Source: Savagea sp.
Lineage (GTDB): Bacteria; Bacillota; Bacilli; Bacillales_A; Planococcaceae
Direction of reading: 5' to 3'
Assembly: GCA_030146155.1 (NCBI GenBank)
Contig: JASLCF010000038.1
Location: forward strand, 1 to 5,374
Length of the DNA: 5,374 nucleotides
Of the stretch, positions 1 through 5,374 are shown in pieces; position 1 is the first letter of the stretch, and every line of letters starts with the position of its first letter. The position numbers and the translations under genes are program-made. The notes beneath the pieces were generated by a model. It did no database searches, had not been told where the DNA came from, and saw only the letters and a list, made by a program, of their open reading frames with translations.

Positions 1-270
1 AATTTCATCGTCACCTACATAACCACCATGTCCGCGAACTTTTTGGTCTCCACCTGAACAGAATGCTTTTTCACCTTCTCCTGTTAAAATGATGACACCA
101 ATCTTTTGGTCATCACGTGCACGAGAAAATGCGTCAATTAATTCCATTACTGTTTTCGGACGGAATGCGTTACGAACTTCTGGTCGATTGATTGTGATTT
201 TAGCAATGCCATTATAAAATTCGTATTTAATATCTTCGTATTCACGAAGTGTTTCCCAAGTACGAGTCAT
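1..270 (-). CDS. menB: 1,4-dihydroxy-2-naphthoyl-CoA synthase MenB, N-terminal part (cut by window edge)
   Basis: MenB is the crotonase-family cytosolic enzyme that cyclises o-succinylbenzoyl-CoA to 1,4-dihydroxy-2-naphthoyl-CoA. The minus strand reads open from the ATG at 270-268 to position 1, giving 90 codons of a protein that is usually about 270 residues; the C-terminal two thirds lie outside the window. The translation starts MTRTWETLREYED and contains NGIAKITINRPEVRNAF (residues 20-36), then the crotonase oxyanion-hole segment FCSGGDQKVRG (70-80), followed by HGGYVGDD (81-88). These stretches closely match Bacillus MenB as I remember it and separate it from fatty-acid enoyl-CoA hydratases. 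The start is fixed by AAGGAGG eight bases upstream, inside the end of menH. It is the fourth gene of the menF-menD-menH-menB unit. The later active-site residues cannot be checked here. Confidence 0.95.
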   Translation of the reverse strand, partial: MTRTWETLREYEDIKYEFYNGIAKITINRPEVRNAFRPKTVMELIDAFSRARDDQKIGVIILTGEGEKAFCSGGDQKVRGHGGYVGDDEI

Positions 271-1086
271 TTATTTTTCCTCCTTCAAATTTAAAAAGAA
301 CTTCTCTACTATTGTAGCAAATTCTGTGTGATTTTCCACATGTATCGCATGTCCAACATTTTCAACGGATACAGTAGTGACTTGAGACAATTGTTCAGTC
401 ATTTGATTTGCAATCCTTACAAATTTTTTATCCAGTGACCCTGTAATCAGCAACGTCGGAAGTTGAATTTCACTTAACTTTGACCATAAGGAAGGCATAA
501 CGCCTGTTCCAAAGCCTCTTAAGCTATTTGCTAATCCGACTGGATGTTGTGCCAATCGTTCTTGTCTAATAGAGGCTCTCATAGCTTCAGACAATTGTTG
601 CTGACTCCTAAATAAAGGAATGTTTTCCCAGTAATCTACAAAATAATGAACGCCTTGTTCTTCAATCATTTGAGCTAATTCGTCATCTGCTTGTTTTCGA
701 ATGTGACGTTCACTCTGTTCCTCTAACCCTGGTGAAGCACTTTCTAGGATTAAAGCAGTCATTCTGCTTTGATTAACCAATGCGAATTGTAGAGCTAATC
801 TTCCTCCCATTGAATAACCAATAAGCGAAAATGGATGACGTCCAATCACTTGATCAATCACTTGCATCACTTGTTTTACTTGTTTTTCAGTCGAATATTC
901 AGTGATGTCTCGTGGTGATATGGATTCTCCATGTCCGATTAAATCAATTGCTAGGCAATAAAAATGGGTAGAAAGATGCTCCATAATGGGTGCCCATGTC
1001 TTTTTACTTCCTGTAAACCCATGAAGGAAGACGAGGACAGGGTGCTGTTGATTGCCTTTCGTCACATAGGACAGTGAATTACTCAT
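271..1086 (-). CDS. menH: 2-succinyl-6-hydroxy-2,4-cyclohexadiene-1-carboxylate synthase MenH
   Basis: This is an alpha/beta-hydrolase-fold protein of 271 residues, a normal length for MenH. The family eliminates pyruvate from SEPHCHC, the MenD product, to give SHCHC in the cytosol. The oxyanion segment FLHGFTGS lies at 20-27 and the nucleophile elbow GYSMGG at 90-95 (Ser92). The acid is probably Asp219 in TGSLDKKF and the base His246 in NVGHAIHVE, so the Ser-Asp-His triad is complete. AIDLIGHGES at 46-55 is the usual strand-3 motif. The ATG overlaps the end of menD by 8 bases (ATGAGTAA), and the stop TAA directly precedes the menB ATG. Its Shine-Dalgarno is weaker than those of its neighbours, so translational coupling to menD is likely (inference). 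On sequence alone this could be a generic hydrolase; the position between menD and menB settles the name. Confidence 0.94.
   Translation of the reverse strand: MSNSLSYVTKGNQQHPVLVFLHGFTGSKKTWAPIMEHLSTHFYCLAIDLIGHGESISPRDITEYSTEKQVKQVMQVIDQVIGRHPFSLIGYSMGGRLALQFALVNQSRMTALILESASPGLEEQSERHIRKQADDELAQMIEEQGVHYFVDYWENIPLFRSQQQLSEAMRASIRQERLAQHPVGLANSLRGFGTGVMPSLWSKLSEIQLPTLLITGSLDKKFVRIANQMTEQLSQVTTVSVENVGHAIHVENHTEFATIVEKFFLNLKEEK
279..285 (-). promoter_or_regulatory. Strong ribosome binding site of menB inside menH
   Basis: On the minus strand AAGGAGG lies eight bases before the menB ATG. It is read within menH as the Lys-Glu-Glu codons near the C-terminus (...LKEEK). It is one of the best Shine-Dalgarno matches in the window, which suggests that menB is translated efficiently in its own right and not only by coupling to menH. 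Confidence 0.85.
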
Positions 1087-2782
1087 GTTGATTCACCGCT
1101 TCGTGTATAGCCTTCCAAATTTTTCGATGTTGGTCCACATTTTCTGCACGATTTGTTTTCACTTCAATCATTCTTAAGTCTTTATTTTTAGGCGTGGCTA
1201 ATACTTTCTCTAATTGCGACTGACTGGTCACTTGATCAAATTGCGCATCATACATGGCTGCTAAATGTTGAAACTCTAAATGAGTAGGTGTACCGAATAA
1301 TTGTTCATAATGAGCTTCAACGGTAGATTGTGGAAGATATGAAAAAATTCCGCCACCATCATTATTAATGACGATAATTGTAAGATTCACATCACCATAC
1401 CGACTAGCTAGTAGCCCATTACTATCATGTAACATTGCTAAGTCACCAATCAACAACCATGTGTGCACGCCTAATTTTCGTTGCACTCCGATTGCCGAAG
1501 AAACAACTCCATCAATTCCATTCGCTCCTCGATTAGCATACACTGGCAAACGATGGGGAGAGGAGAACAAAAATGTATCCACATCACGAATAGGCATACT
1601 ACTACTTACAAATAATGCATCTTCGTTGGGTATGTTTTTCAATATTGTTCTCATCACACTTGCTTCATCTTGATTACAGAGTGGCCAGTTTACAATTACA
1701 TCCTGACTCTTTTTGTTCATGGTAGACCATGTATTTAAATAAGTCGCTCTTTTAAAGATAGGCCAATTTGCTTTGTACAACGTACTTATCTCTTCTTGAA
1801 TGTGTATTGAGGTAAATGCTGTCGGATCTCTAAACCAGGGACTTTCATCTACCACTACCAGCTCACTTTCCCCTCTTTGAATAAGTTGTAGCAGGGGTTT
1901 AGAAACAGGCTGTGCACCGATTCGAACAATTCTTCGAGGCATTAATTGTTGAACGATTGCTTCATTTTTTAACAGTGCATCGTATTGATCAATACATAAG
2001 TGTTCAGCACTCTTTGGAACTTCTGATCTTAATTGGGATAACGGATCTACGAGCACTGGCCAACCAATTTGAAGTGCAAAACTCCAAAAACGACTTTTAT
2101 CTAGTGCTGTAGATGTTTCACCCACTACAAAAATCCCTTTTTCCTCTTTAAAAAAATCAATGAATTGCAATCGAGTACTTTCAGATAATTGACGTTCAGC
2201 TACCCACCTTTCTTTAAACACAGGCTGTATAATTGGTTGCTCAATATCAATGAGCAAAGGTTCTCTAAATGGGATATTTAGATGAACGGGTCCAAAAGGT
2301 GCCGTGCAGGCTAAGTGAACTAAACGGTGTGTATGGACTTGAATAAAATTCATGACTGGCTCCGAATCCTCAGCAATTGGATAGTCTACTTGAGCTTTTA
2401 CATAGTTTTCATACATATTCACTTGATTAATCGTTTGAGGAGCACCCACTTCTCTTAATTCATGGGGACGATCTGCTGTTACTACAATTAAGGGAATACG
2501 AGCATACGATGCTTCAGCTATAGCAGGTAAGTAATTTGCAGCGGCAGTTCCAGATGTACACAATAATACAACGGGTTCTTTCTCGACTTTCGCTAATCCC
2601 ACTGCTAAGAAACCCGCTGAGCGCTCATCTACCTGCATATGAACTTCTAACTCACTGGCAGAAGCAAATGCATACGCTAGTGGAGTAGAACGAGAACCTG
2701 GGCTAATTACAACGTGTTTGACCCCACTTTGCAACAAGGCACCTGTTATTCTTTTTACATACGTTGTCAACTCTCTATTCAT
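1079..2782 (-). CDS. menD: 2-succinyl-5-enolpyruvyl-6-hydroxy-3-cyclohexene-1-carboxylate synthase MenD
   Basis: MenD is a thiamine-diphosphate enzyme that decarboxylates 2-oxoglutarate and adds the succinyl semialdehyde unit to isochorismate, giving SEPHCHC. At 567 residues it has the usual length and three-domain plan. The N-terminal pyrimidine-binding domain carries VVISPGSRSTPLA (24-36), VDERSAGF with the expected cofactor-activating Glu53, and LCTSGTAAANY (74-84). A middle domain covers roughly 190-350. The C-terminal pyrophosphate-binding domain has SSSMPIRDVD (393-402), YANRGANGIDG (415-425), GDL (446-448) and INNDGGGIFSYLPQ (472-485). Arg399 and Arg418 sit where isochorismate-binding arginines are known in E. 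coli MenD. The start ATG overlaps the end of menF by 8 bases and has a clear ribosome binding site (AGGAGAGG). There is no frameshift or missing motif. Regulation of the enzyme by DHNA, known in some homologues, cannot be judged from this sequence. Confidence 0.97.
   Translation of the reverse strand: MNRELTTYVKRITGALLQSGVKHVVISPGSRSTPLAYAFASASELEVHMQVDERSAGFLAVGLAKVEKEPVVLLCTSGTAAANYLPAIAEASYARIPLIVVTADRPHELREVGAPQTINQVNMYENYVKAQVDYPIAEDSEPVMNFIQVHTHRLVHLACTAPFGPVHLNIPFREPLLIDIEQPIIQPVFKERWVAERQLSESTRLQFIDFFKEEKGIFVVGETSTALDKSRFWSFALQIGWPVLVDPLSQLRSEVPKSAEHLCIDQYDALLKNEAIVQQLMPRRIVRIGAQPVSKPLLQLIQRGESELVVVDESPWFRDPTAFTSIHIQEEISTLYKANWPIFKRATYLNTWSTMNKKSQDVIVNWPLCNQDEASVMRTILKNIPNEDALFVSSSMPIRDVDTFLFSSPHRLPVYANRGANGIDGVVSSAIGVQRKLGVHTWLLIGDLAMLHDSNGLLASRYGDVNLTIIVINNDGGGIFSYLPQSTVEAHYEQLFGTPTHLEFQHLAAMYDAQFDQVTSQSQLEKVLATPKNKDLRMIEVKTNRAENVDQHRKIWKAIHEAVNQHE
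1093..1097 (-). promoter_or_regulatory. Weak ribosome binding site of menH inside menD
   Basis: GGTGA, six bases before the menH ATG, is the only Shine-Dalgarno-like match. It fits just the 3' part of the consensus AAGGAGGTGA. It lies within the last codons of menD. Its weakness compared with the sites of menF, menD and menB suggests that menH relies on ribosomes finishing menD. Confidence 0.45.
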
Positions 2783-4121
2783 CTTCTAGGCCCTCTCCTA
2801 ACGCCCGTAGCATAGGCATAAATTTATTCCAAGTTTCCTCATATTCATGTTCTACAACTGAATGTTCCACAATTCCTCCGCCTGCAAATAAATACGCTCG
2901 ATTTTGGTGGATAAGGCCTGAACGTATAGCTACCGCAAATTCTCCATCTCCATCAAAATTAAACCATCCTACCGGACCTGCATAAAAACCTCGATCCATC
3001 TGCTCTAACTCTAAAATAAAATTCATTGAACGTTTAGTAGGTACTCCACCTAAAGCAGGCGTAGGGTGCAAGGCTTGGATAAATTGCATAATGGTCATTC
3101 CCTCTTTTAAACGCCCTTTAATCGGGGTATACAAATGTTGAATATCCCTCATCTTTAATAGTTGGGGAGCTGTTGGCATCTCAACAACTGAACAATATTT
3201 TTCAAAAATAGGAGCAATCATTTCGACCACATAATGATGCTCTTCTCTATTTTTAGGATCATTTAATAATTCATTTCCTAATTGTTCATCCATTAATTCA
3301 GTTTTACCTCTTCGAATAGAACCTGCAATACTTGCAGAAAAAACCTCTTGTTGATCTACTTTTACCAATCGCTCAGGTGTAGCACCAACAAAGACATATC
3401 CCTCATTGGCTATTGCGAATCTAAAACTATTCGGTTGTTGTTGAATAAGTCTACTCAAAACCTGATCAACATCAATTTCCTCAGTTGCAACTAATTCCAA
3501 CGAGCGAGCGATCACAATTTTATCGGCTTCTTTATTTTTTATATAGGATTTACTTTTCTCAACCGCCTGACGATAGTTCTCAGTATTTCTTTCAATCGTT
3601 TGCAGTTGCAATTCTTGTTTGGTTTGATCATTTAAAGGCTGATTGAGTATCGTTAAATAAGAGCGATTGATTTCTTCTCGTTGTTTAGGTGTCAATGGAT
3701 TCCCAAAATAATTCGTCAGAACACGGTACTGCTCCTTTTCTCTTATAAATAAAATAGAAGGCATCACAAAATAACCATTCTTAAATACATCCCACTCGGA
3801 TTGAATTGTTTGTAATGGATCAAAAGCAAATCCTCCAAAGAAATAAGGACTCACCTTGGCATTCGATTGAAATTTTTTCAATCGTTCAATTGACTCTTCT
3901 AATTCTTTAAATCTCTCTAATCCACTCTCTAAATCGATGATGAGTGCCGCATCAAATCCAAGCATTTCTAATGTTCCTTCTTCATTTTGCCAGTAAAAAT
4001 TACTTTCTTTTATCTGAAAGTATTGTTGAAAATGAAAGGGTTGAGTTAACACTGTCTCATAACTATATAATTCAACATTTTTTAATTGTTTGACCTCAGT
4101 ATAGGTTAATCTGTTTTTCAT
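2775..4121 (-). CDS. menF: Isochorismate synthase MenF
   Basis: MenF is a 448-residue chorismate-binding enzyme of the MenF/EntC/anthranilate synthase I superfamily. It converts chorismate to isochorismate, the committed step into menaquinone, with Mg2+. The variable N-terminal half includes FFGGFAFDP (94-102). The catalytic half begins near 180. It has ADKIVIARS with the expected general base Lys201, GATPERL (246-252) with the general acid Glu250, and SIAGSIRRG (264-272). KNREEHHYVVEM (290-301) probably supplies one Mg ligand at Glu294. HPTPALGGVP (352-361), RGFYAGPVGW (377-386), AIRS (398-401) and AGGGIVEHS (413-421) follow, with the second metal ligand probably at Glu426. The lysine in ADKIVIAR and the operon context favour isochorismate synthase over anthranilate, aminodeoxychorismate or salicylate synthase. 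The ATG has GGAGG upstream and an extended -10 promoter before it. It is the first gene of the unit. Confidence 0.96.
   Translation of the reverse strand: MKNRLTYTEVKQLKNVELYSYETVLTQPFHFQQYFQIKESNFYWQNEEGTLEMLGFDAALIIDLESGLERFKELEESIERLKKFQSNAKVSPYFFGGFAFDPLQTIQSEWDVFKNGYFVMPSILFIREKEQYRVLTNYFGNPLTPKQREEINRSYLTILNQPLNDQTKQELQLQTIERNTENYRQAVEKSKSYIKNKEADKIVIARSLELVATEEIDVDQVLSRLIQQQPNSFRFAIANEGYVFVGATPERLVKVDQQEVFSASIAGSIRRGKTELMDEQLGNELLNDPKNREEHHYVVEMIAPIFEKYCSVVEMPTAPQLLKMRDIQHLYTPIKGRLKEGMTIMQFIQALHPTPALGGVPTKRSMNFILELEQMDRGFYAGPVGWFNFDGDGEFAVAIRSGLIHQNRAYLFAGGGIVEHSVVEHEYEETWNKFMPMLRALGEGLEDE
2792..2799 (-). promoter_or_regulatory. Ribosome binding site of menD inside menF
   Basis: AGGAGAGG on the minus strand lies nine bases before the menD ATG and within the last codons of menF. 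It supports the ATG at 2782-2780 as the menD start and therefore the 8-base overlap with menF. Confidence 0.75.
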
Positions 4122-4129
4122 TCATGTTC

Positions 4130-4134
4130 CCTCC
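4130..4134 (-). promoter_or_regulatory. Ribosome binding site of menF
   Basis: GGAGG on the minus strand lies eight bases before the ATG at 4121-4119. A second ATG begins four bases further upstream (4125-4123) but is out of frame and too close to this site, so 4121 is the better start. Confidence 0.8.
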
Positions 4135-4155
4135 GTGAAACAACACTATCTATCT

Positions 4156-4184
4156 ATTCTATCATACAGAATCTTCTTACTTAA
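4156..4184 (-). promoter_or_regulatory. Candidate sigma-A promoter for the menF-menD-menH-menB unit
   Basis: On the minus strand a -10 box TAGAAT (4161-4156) matches the consensus at 5 of 6 positions. It carries the extended -10 dinucleotide TG at 4164-4163. A weak -35 TTAAGT (4184-4179, 3 of 6) lies 17 bases upstream. Transcription would begin near 4149, leaving a leader of roughly 28 bases with no room for a riboswitch. An overlapping alternative -10, TATGAT at 4166-4161, has no -35 at a suitable distance. Confidence 0.5.
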
Positions 4185-4204
4185 GGCATTATTTTTGCAA
4201 TCGG

Positions 4205-4236
4205 TTGACCATTTTTTCTGTTTTTTAGAGTACAAT
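4205..4236 (+). promoter_or_regulatory. Candidate sigma-A promoter for menA
   Basis: A -35 TTGACC (4205-4210, 5 of 6) and a -10 TACAAT (4231-4236, 5 of 6) face menA. Both boxes are good, but the spacer is 20 bases where 17 is optimal, so the -10 may work with another upstream contact or the promoter may be weak or regulated. Transcription would begin near 4243, about 25 bases before the probable TTG start. The -35 lies only 20 bases from the -35 of the divergent menF promoter. Confidence 0.5.
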
Positions 4237-4253
4237 AGAAGTTGATGATAAAT

Positions 4254-4259
4254 AAGGAG
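4254..4259 (+). promoter_or_regulatory. Ribosome binding site of menA that decides the start codon
   Basis: AAGGAG ends at 4259, the first base of an in-frame GTG (4259-4261), so it cannot serve that codon. It lies eight bases before the in-frame TTG at 4268-4270, an ideal distance. No other purine-rich site lies at a useful distance before the GTG. Confidence 0.75.
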
Positions 4260-4267
4260 TGAATAAA

Positions 4268-5185
4268 TTGCACGATGAATTAAAAAAAGATGAAGGCTTT
4301 AAAGTGTGGTGGAAATTAACACGTCCACATACATTAACCGCTTCATTTGCCCCCGTATTTTTAGGTACGATGATTGCACTCAGAGAAGACATTTTCCATT
4401 TGGGTTTGTTTTTAGCAATGTTAATCGCTAGCTTACTGATCCAAAGTGCGACAAATATGTTTAATGAATATTATGATTTTAAAAGAGGGTTAGATAACGA
4501 AGAGTCTGTAGGAATTGGTGGGACTATTGTTCGTAATGGAATTTCTCCTCGAACAGTATTAACGATTGCATTTGTTTTCTATGGTATTTCTATTTTAATT
4601 GGAGTTTATATCGTTCTACAAACTTCTTGGTGGCTTGCTATCGTTGGACTTGTCTCTATGTCCATCGGTTATTTTTATACTGGCGGACCTTACCCAATTG
4701 CTTACACGCCTTTTGGTGAGTTAGTCTCTGGATTTGTTATGGGAATGTTACTAGTTTTGATTGCTTATTACATTCAGACAGGAACAATTACCACAGATGC
4801 CATTCTATTAGCTGTTCCGAGCATGTTCCTTGTAGCGAATATAATGCTATCCAATAATATTAGAGATATTGTTCAAGATACTAAAGGTGGAAGAAAAACA
4901 ATGGCCATTTTAATTGGTAGAAAGAAAGCTGTAAACGTAATGGCCAGTCTCTTTGTTCTGGCATATGTATGGATTATCGCTCTTGTTCTCTTCTACTCAT
5001 TAACACCATGGGCCTTAATTATTTTACTTACTATCCCTAAACCTTACCAAGCTGTTCAAACCTTTAAAAAGTTTGAACATCCTTTAGAAGTCATGCCTGC
5101 AATGAAAGCAACAGGTATTACAAATACGATTTTCACAATTACTCTAGGGCTTGGGCTACTGATTGAATACTTCAGCACTCACTGA
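4268..5185 (+). CDS. menA: 1,4-dihydroxy-2-naphthoate polyprenyltransferase MenA
   Basis: MenA is an integral membrane UbiA-family prenyltransferase. It attaches the polyprenyl chain to DHNA, releasing CO2 and diphosphate, to form demethylmenaquinone. From the TTG the protein has 305 residues, a normal length. The two aspartate-rich motifs that bind prenyl diphosphate through Mg2+ are present: NMFNEYYDFKRGLD (about residues 63-76) and NNIRDIVQDTKGGR (about 196-209). WWKLTRPHTL near the N-terminus and GGPYPIAYTPFGE in the middle are typical of MenA as opposed to UbiA. Long hydrophobic stretches fit eight or nine membrane helices. The frame stays open back to a GTG at 4259, but the ribosome binding site overlaps that codon, so I place the start at the TTG. 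The gene is divergent from menF and completes the pathway begun there. Which chain length it uses cannot be read from the sequence. Confidence 0.93.
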   Translation: MHDELKKDEGFKVWWKLTRPHTLTASFAPVFLGTMIALREDIFHLGLFLAMLIASLLIQSATNMFNEYYDFKRGLDNEESVGIGGTIVRNGISPRTVLTIAFVFYGISILIGVYIVLQTSWWLAIVGLVSMSIGYFYTGGPYPIAYTPFGELVSGFVMGMLLVLIAYYIQTGTITTDAILLAVPSMFLVANIMLSNNIRDIVQDTKGGRKTMAILIGRKKAVNVMASLFVLAYVWIIALVLFYSLTPWALIILLTIPKPYQAVQTFKKFEHPLEVMPAMKATGITNTIFTITLGLGLLIEYFSTH

Positions 5186-5265
5186 GATTTGTTTATTAAT
5201 TTACTTAGATTCTAGTTTTTAATTTCAATTGATGCACTCAAAAGAAATTTATAGAATAAAGCTGT

Positions 5266-5292
5266 TTAGTTATCAGATAATCTGGGAACTGA
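5266..5292. other. Potential hairpin downstream of menA
   Basis: Bases 5266-5277 can pair with 5281-5292 around a three-base loop (TAA). The core CAGA/TCTG (5274-5277 with 5281-5284) and the arm AGTT/AACT (5268-5271 with 5287-5290) are joined through one A-G mismatch and a few G-T pairs. No T run follows on either strand, so it is not a standard terminator. It may stabilise the 3' end of the menA transcript or be chance pairing. Confidence 0.35.
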
Positions 5293-5311
5293 CCTAAAAA
5301 ATAAGACAAAT

Positions 5312-5374
5312 AAAAACACCTTTCGTTGAAAATAGGGTATAGAACCTTATGAAATCAATGTGGAGGTGTTTTTT
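5312..5374. terminator. Long hairpin with A and T flanks, probable bidirectional terminator
   Basis: AAAAACACC (5312-5320) is the exact reverse complement of GGTGTTTTT (5365-5373). Pairing continues inwards: 5321-5323 with 5362-5364 (two G-T pairs), CGTTGA (5324-5329) with TCAATG (5355-5360), then 5332-5338 with 5344-5350 around a five-base loop. The T run at 5369-5374 suits termination of menA transcripts. On the other strand the hairpin is followed by TTTTTATTT, which suits termination of a convergent gene beyond the window. It lies about 125 bases after the menA stop, and I see no better terminator closer. A transposon end is an alternative, because the arms also look like terminal inverted repeats. 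Confidence 0.6.

Noticed and set aside
1368..1673. Open frame of 101 codons on the plus strand
   Set aside because: It lies antisense within menD, whose motifs are intact there. It has no ribosome binding site and resembles no known protein.
1912..2112. Open frame of 66 codons on the plus strand
   Set aside because: It is antisense to the middle domain of menD and is a by-product of its codon use.
2764..2985. Open frame of 73 codons on the plus strand
   Set aside because: It is antisense to the conserved C-terminal end of menF and the menF/menD junction; no start signal or family resemblance.
4131..4150. GTGAAACAACAC, a possible half-site for the redox repressor Rex
   Set aside because: The second half of the palindrome (TTCACAA) is missing, so it does not reach the consensus.
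4143..4163. Short TATC repeats (CTATCTATCTATTCTATC) before menF
   Set aside because: There are only two to three imperfect units and they overlap the menF promoter region; too short to call a repeat array.
5232..5297. Small open frame of 21 codons after menA (MHSKEIYRIKLF...)
   Set aside because: There is no ribosome binding site before the ATG, a stop lies just upstream in frame, and the sequence overlaps the potential hairpin at 5266-5292. A worn gene end cannot be excluded, but nothing supports a peptide.
5334..5346. AGGGTATAGAACC, slightly like the T-box core AGGGTGGNACC
   Set aside because: The match is poor, there is no long leader with specifier stem upstream, and the bases form the inner arm of the terminator-like hairpin.

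Overview
The window is a menaquinone (vitamin K2) biosynthesis locus from a low-GC Gram-positive bacterium (Bacillota). This rests on AT-rich DNA, strong AAGGAGG-type ribosome binding sites, a probable TTG start codon, and the gene order menF-menD-menH-menB, the order known from Bacillus. The divergent placement of menA beside menF resembles what I know of Listeria and Staphylococcus. The proteins do not let me name a genus; a Listeria-, Enterococcus- or Staphylococcus-like relative is a reasonable guess and no more.

Layout, left to right. Positions 1-270 (minus) hold the N-terminal 90 codons of menB, which runs off the left edge. Then come menH (271-1086), menD (1079-2782) and menF (2775-4121), all on the minus strand. 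They form one tightly packed transcription unit read right to left, in the order menF, menD, menH, menB. Both the menF/menD and the menD/menH pairs overlap by 8 bases, and the menH stop codon abuts the menB start. A 146-base regulatory region (4122-4267) separates menF from menA, which is read on the plus strand to 5185. It carries back-to-back candidate promoters for the two directions. The last 189 bases (5186-5374) contain no convincing gene. They hold two potential hairpins, and the second is a long structure flanked by A and T runs that looks like a bidirectional terminator.

Together the genes cover most of the classical menaquinone pathway. MenF converts chorismate to isochorismate. MenD adds the 2-oxoglutarate-derived succinyl semialdehyde unit to give SEPHCHC. 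MenH eliminates pyruvate to give SHCHC. After MenC and MenE act (not in the window, possibly encoded left of position 1), MenB closes the naphthoquinone ring as DHNA-CoA. MenA then prenylates DHNA in the membrane to give demethylmenaquinone. A DHNA-CoA thioesterase and the methyltransferase MenG/UbiE are not seen here.

All genes look intact, with catalytic motifs in place. I found no undescribed system. The points most worth a second look are the structured right end, the start codon of menA, and the compact divergent promoter region.
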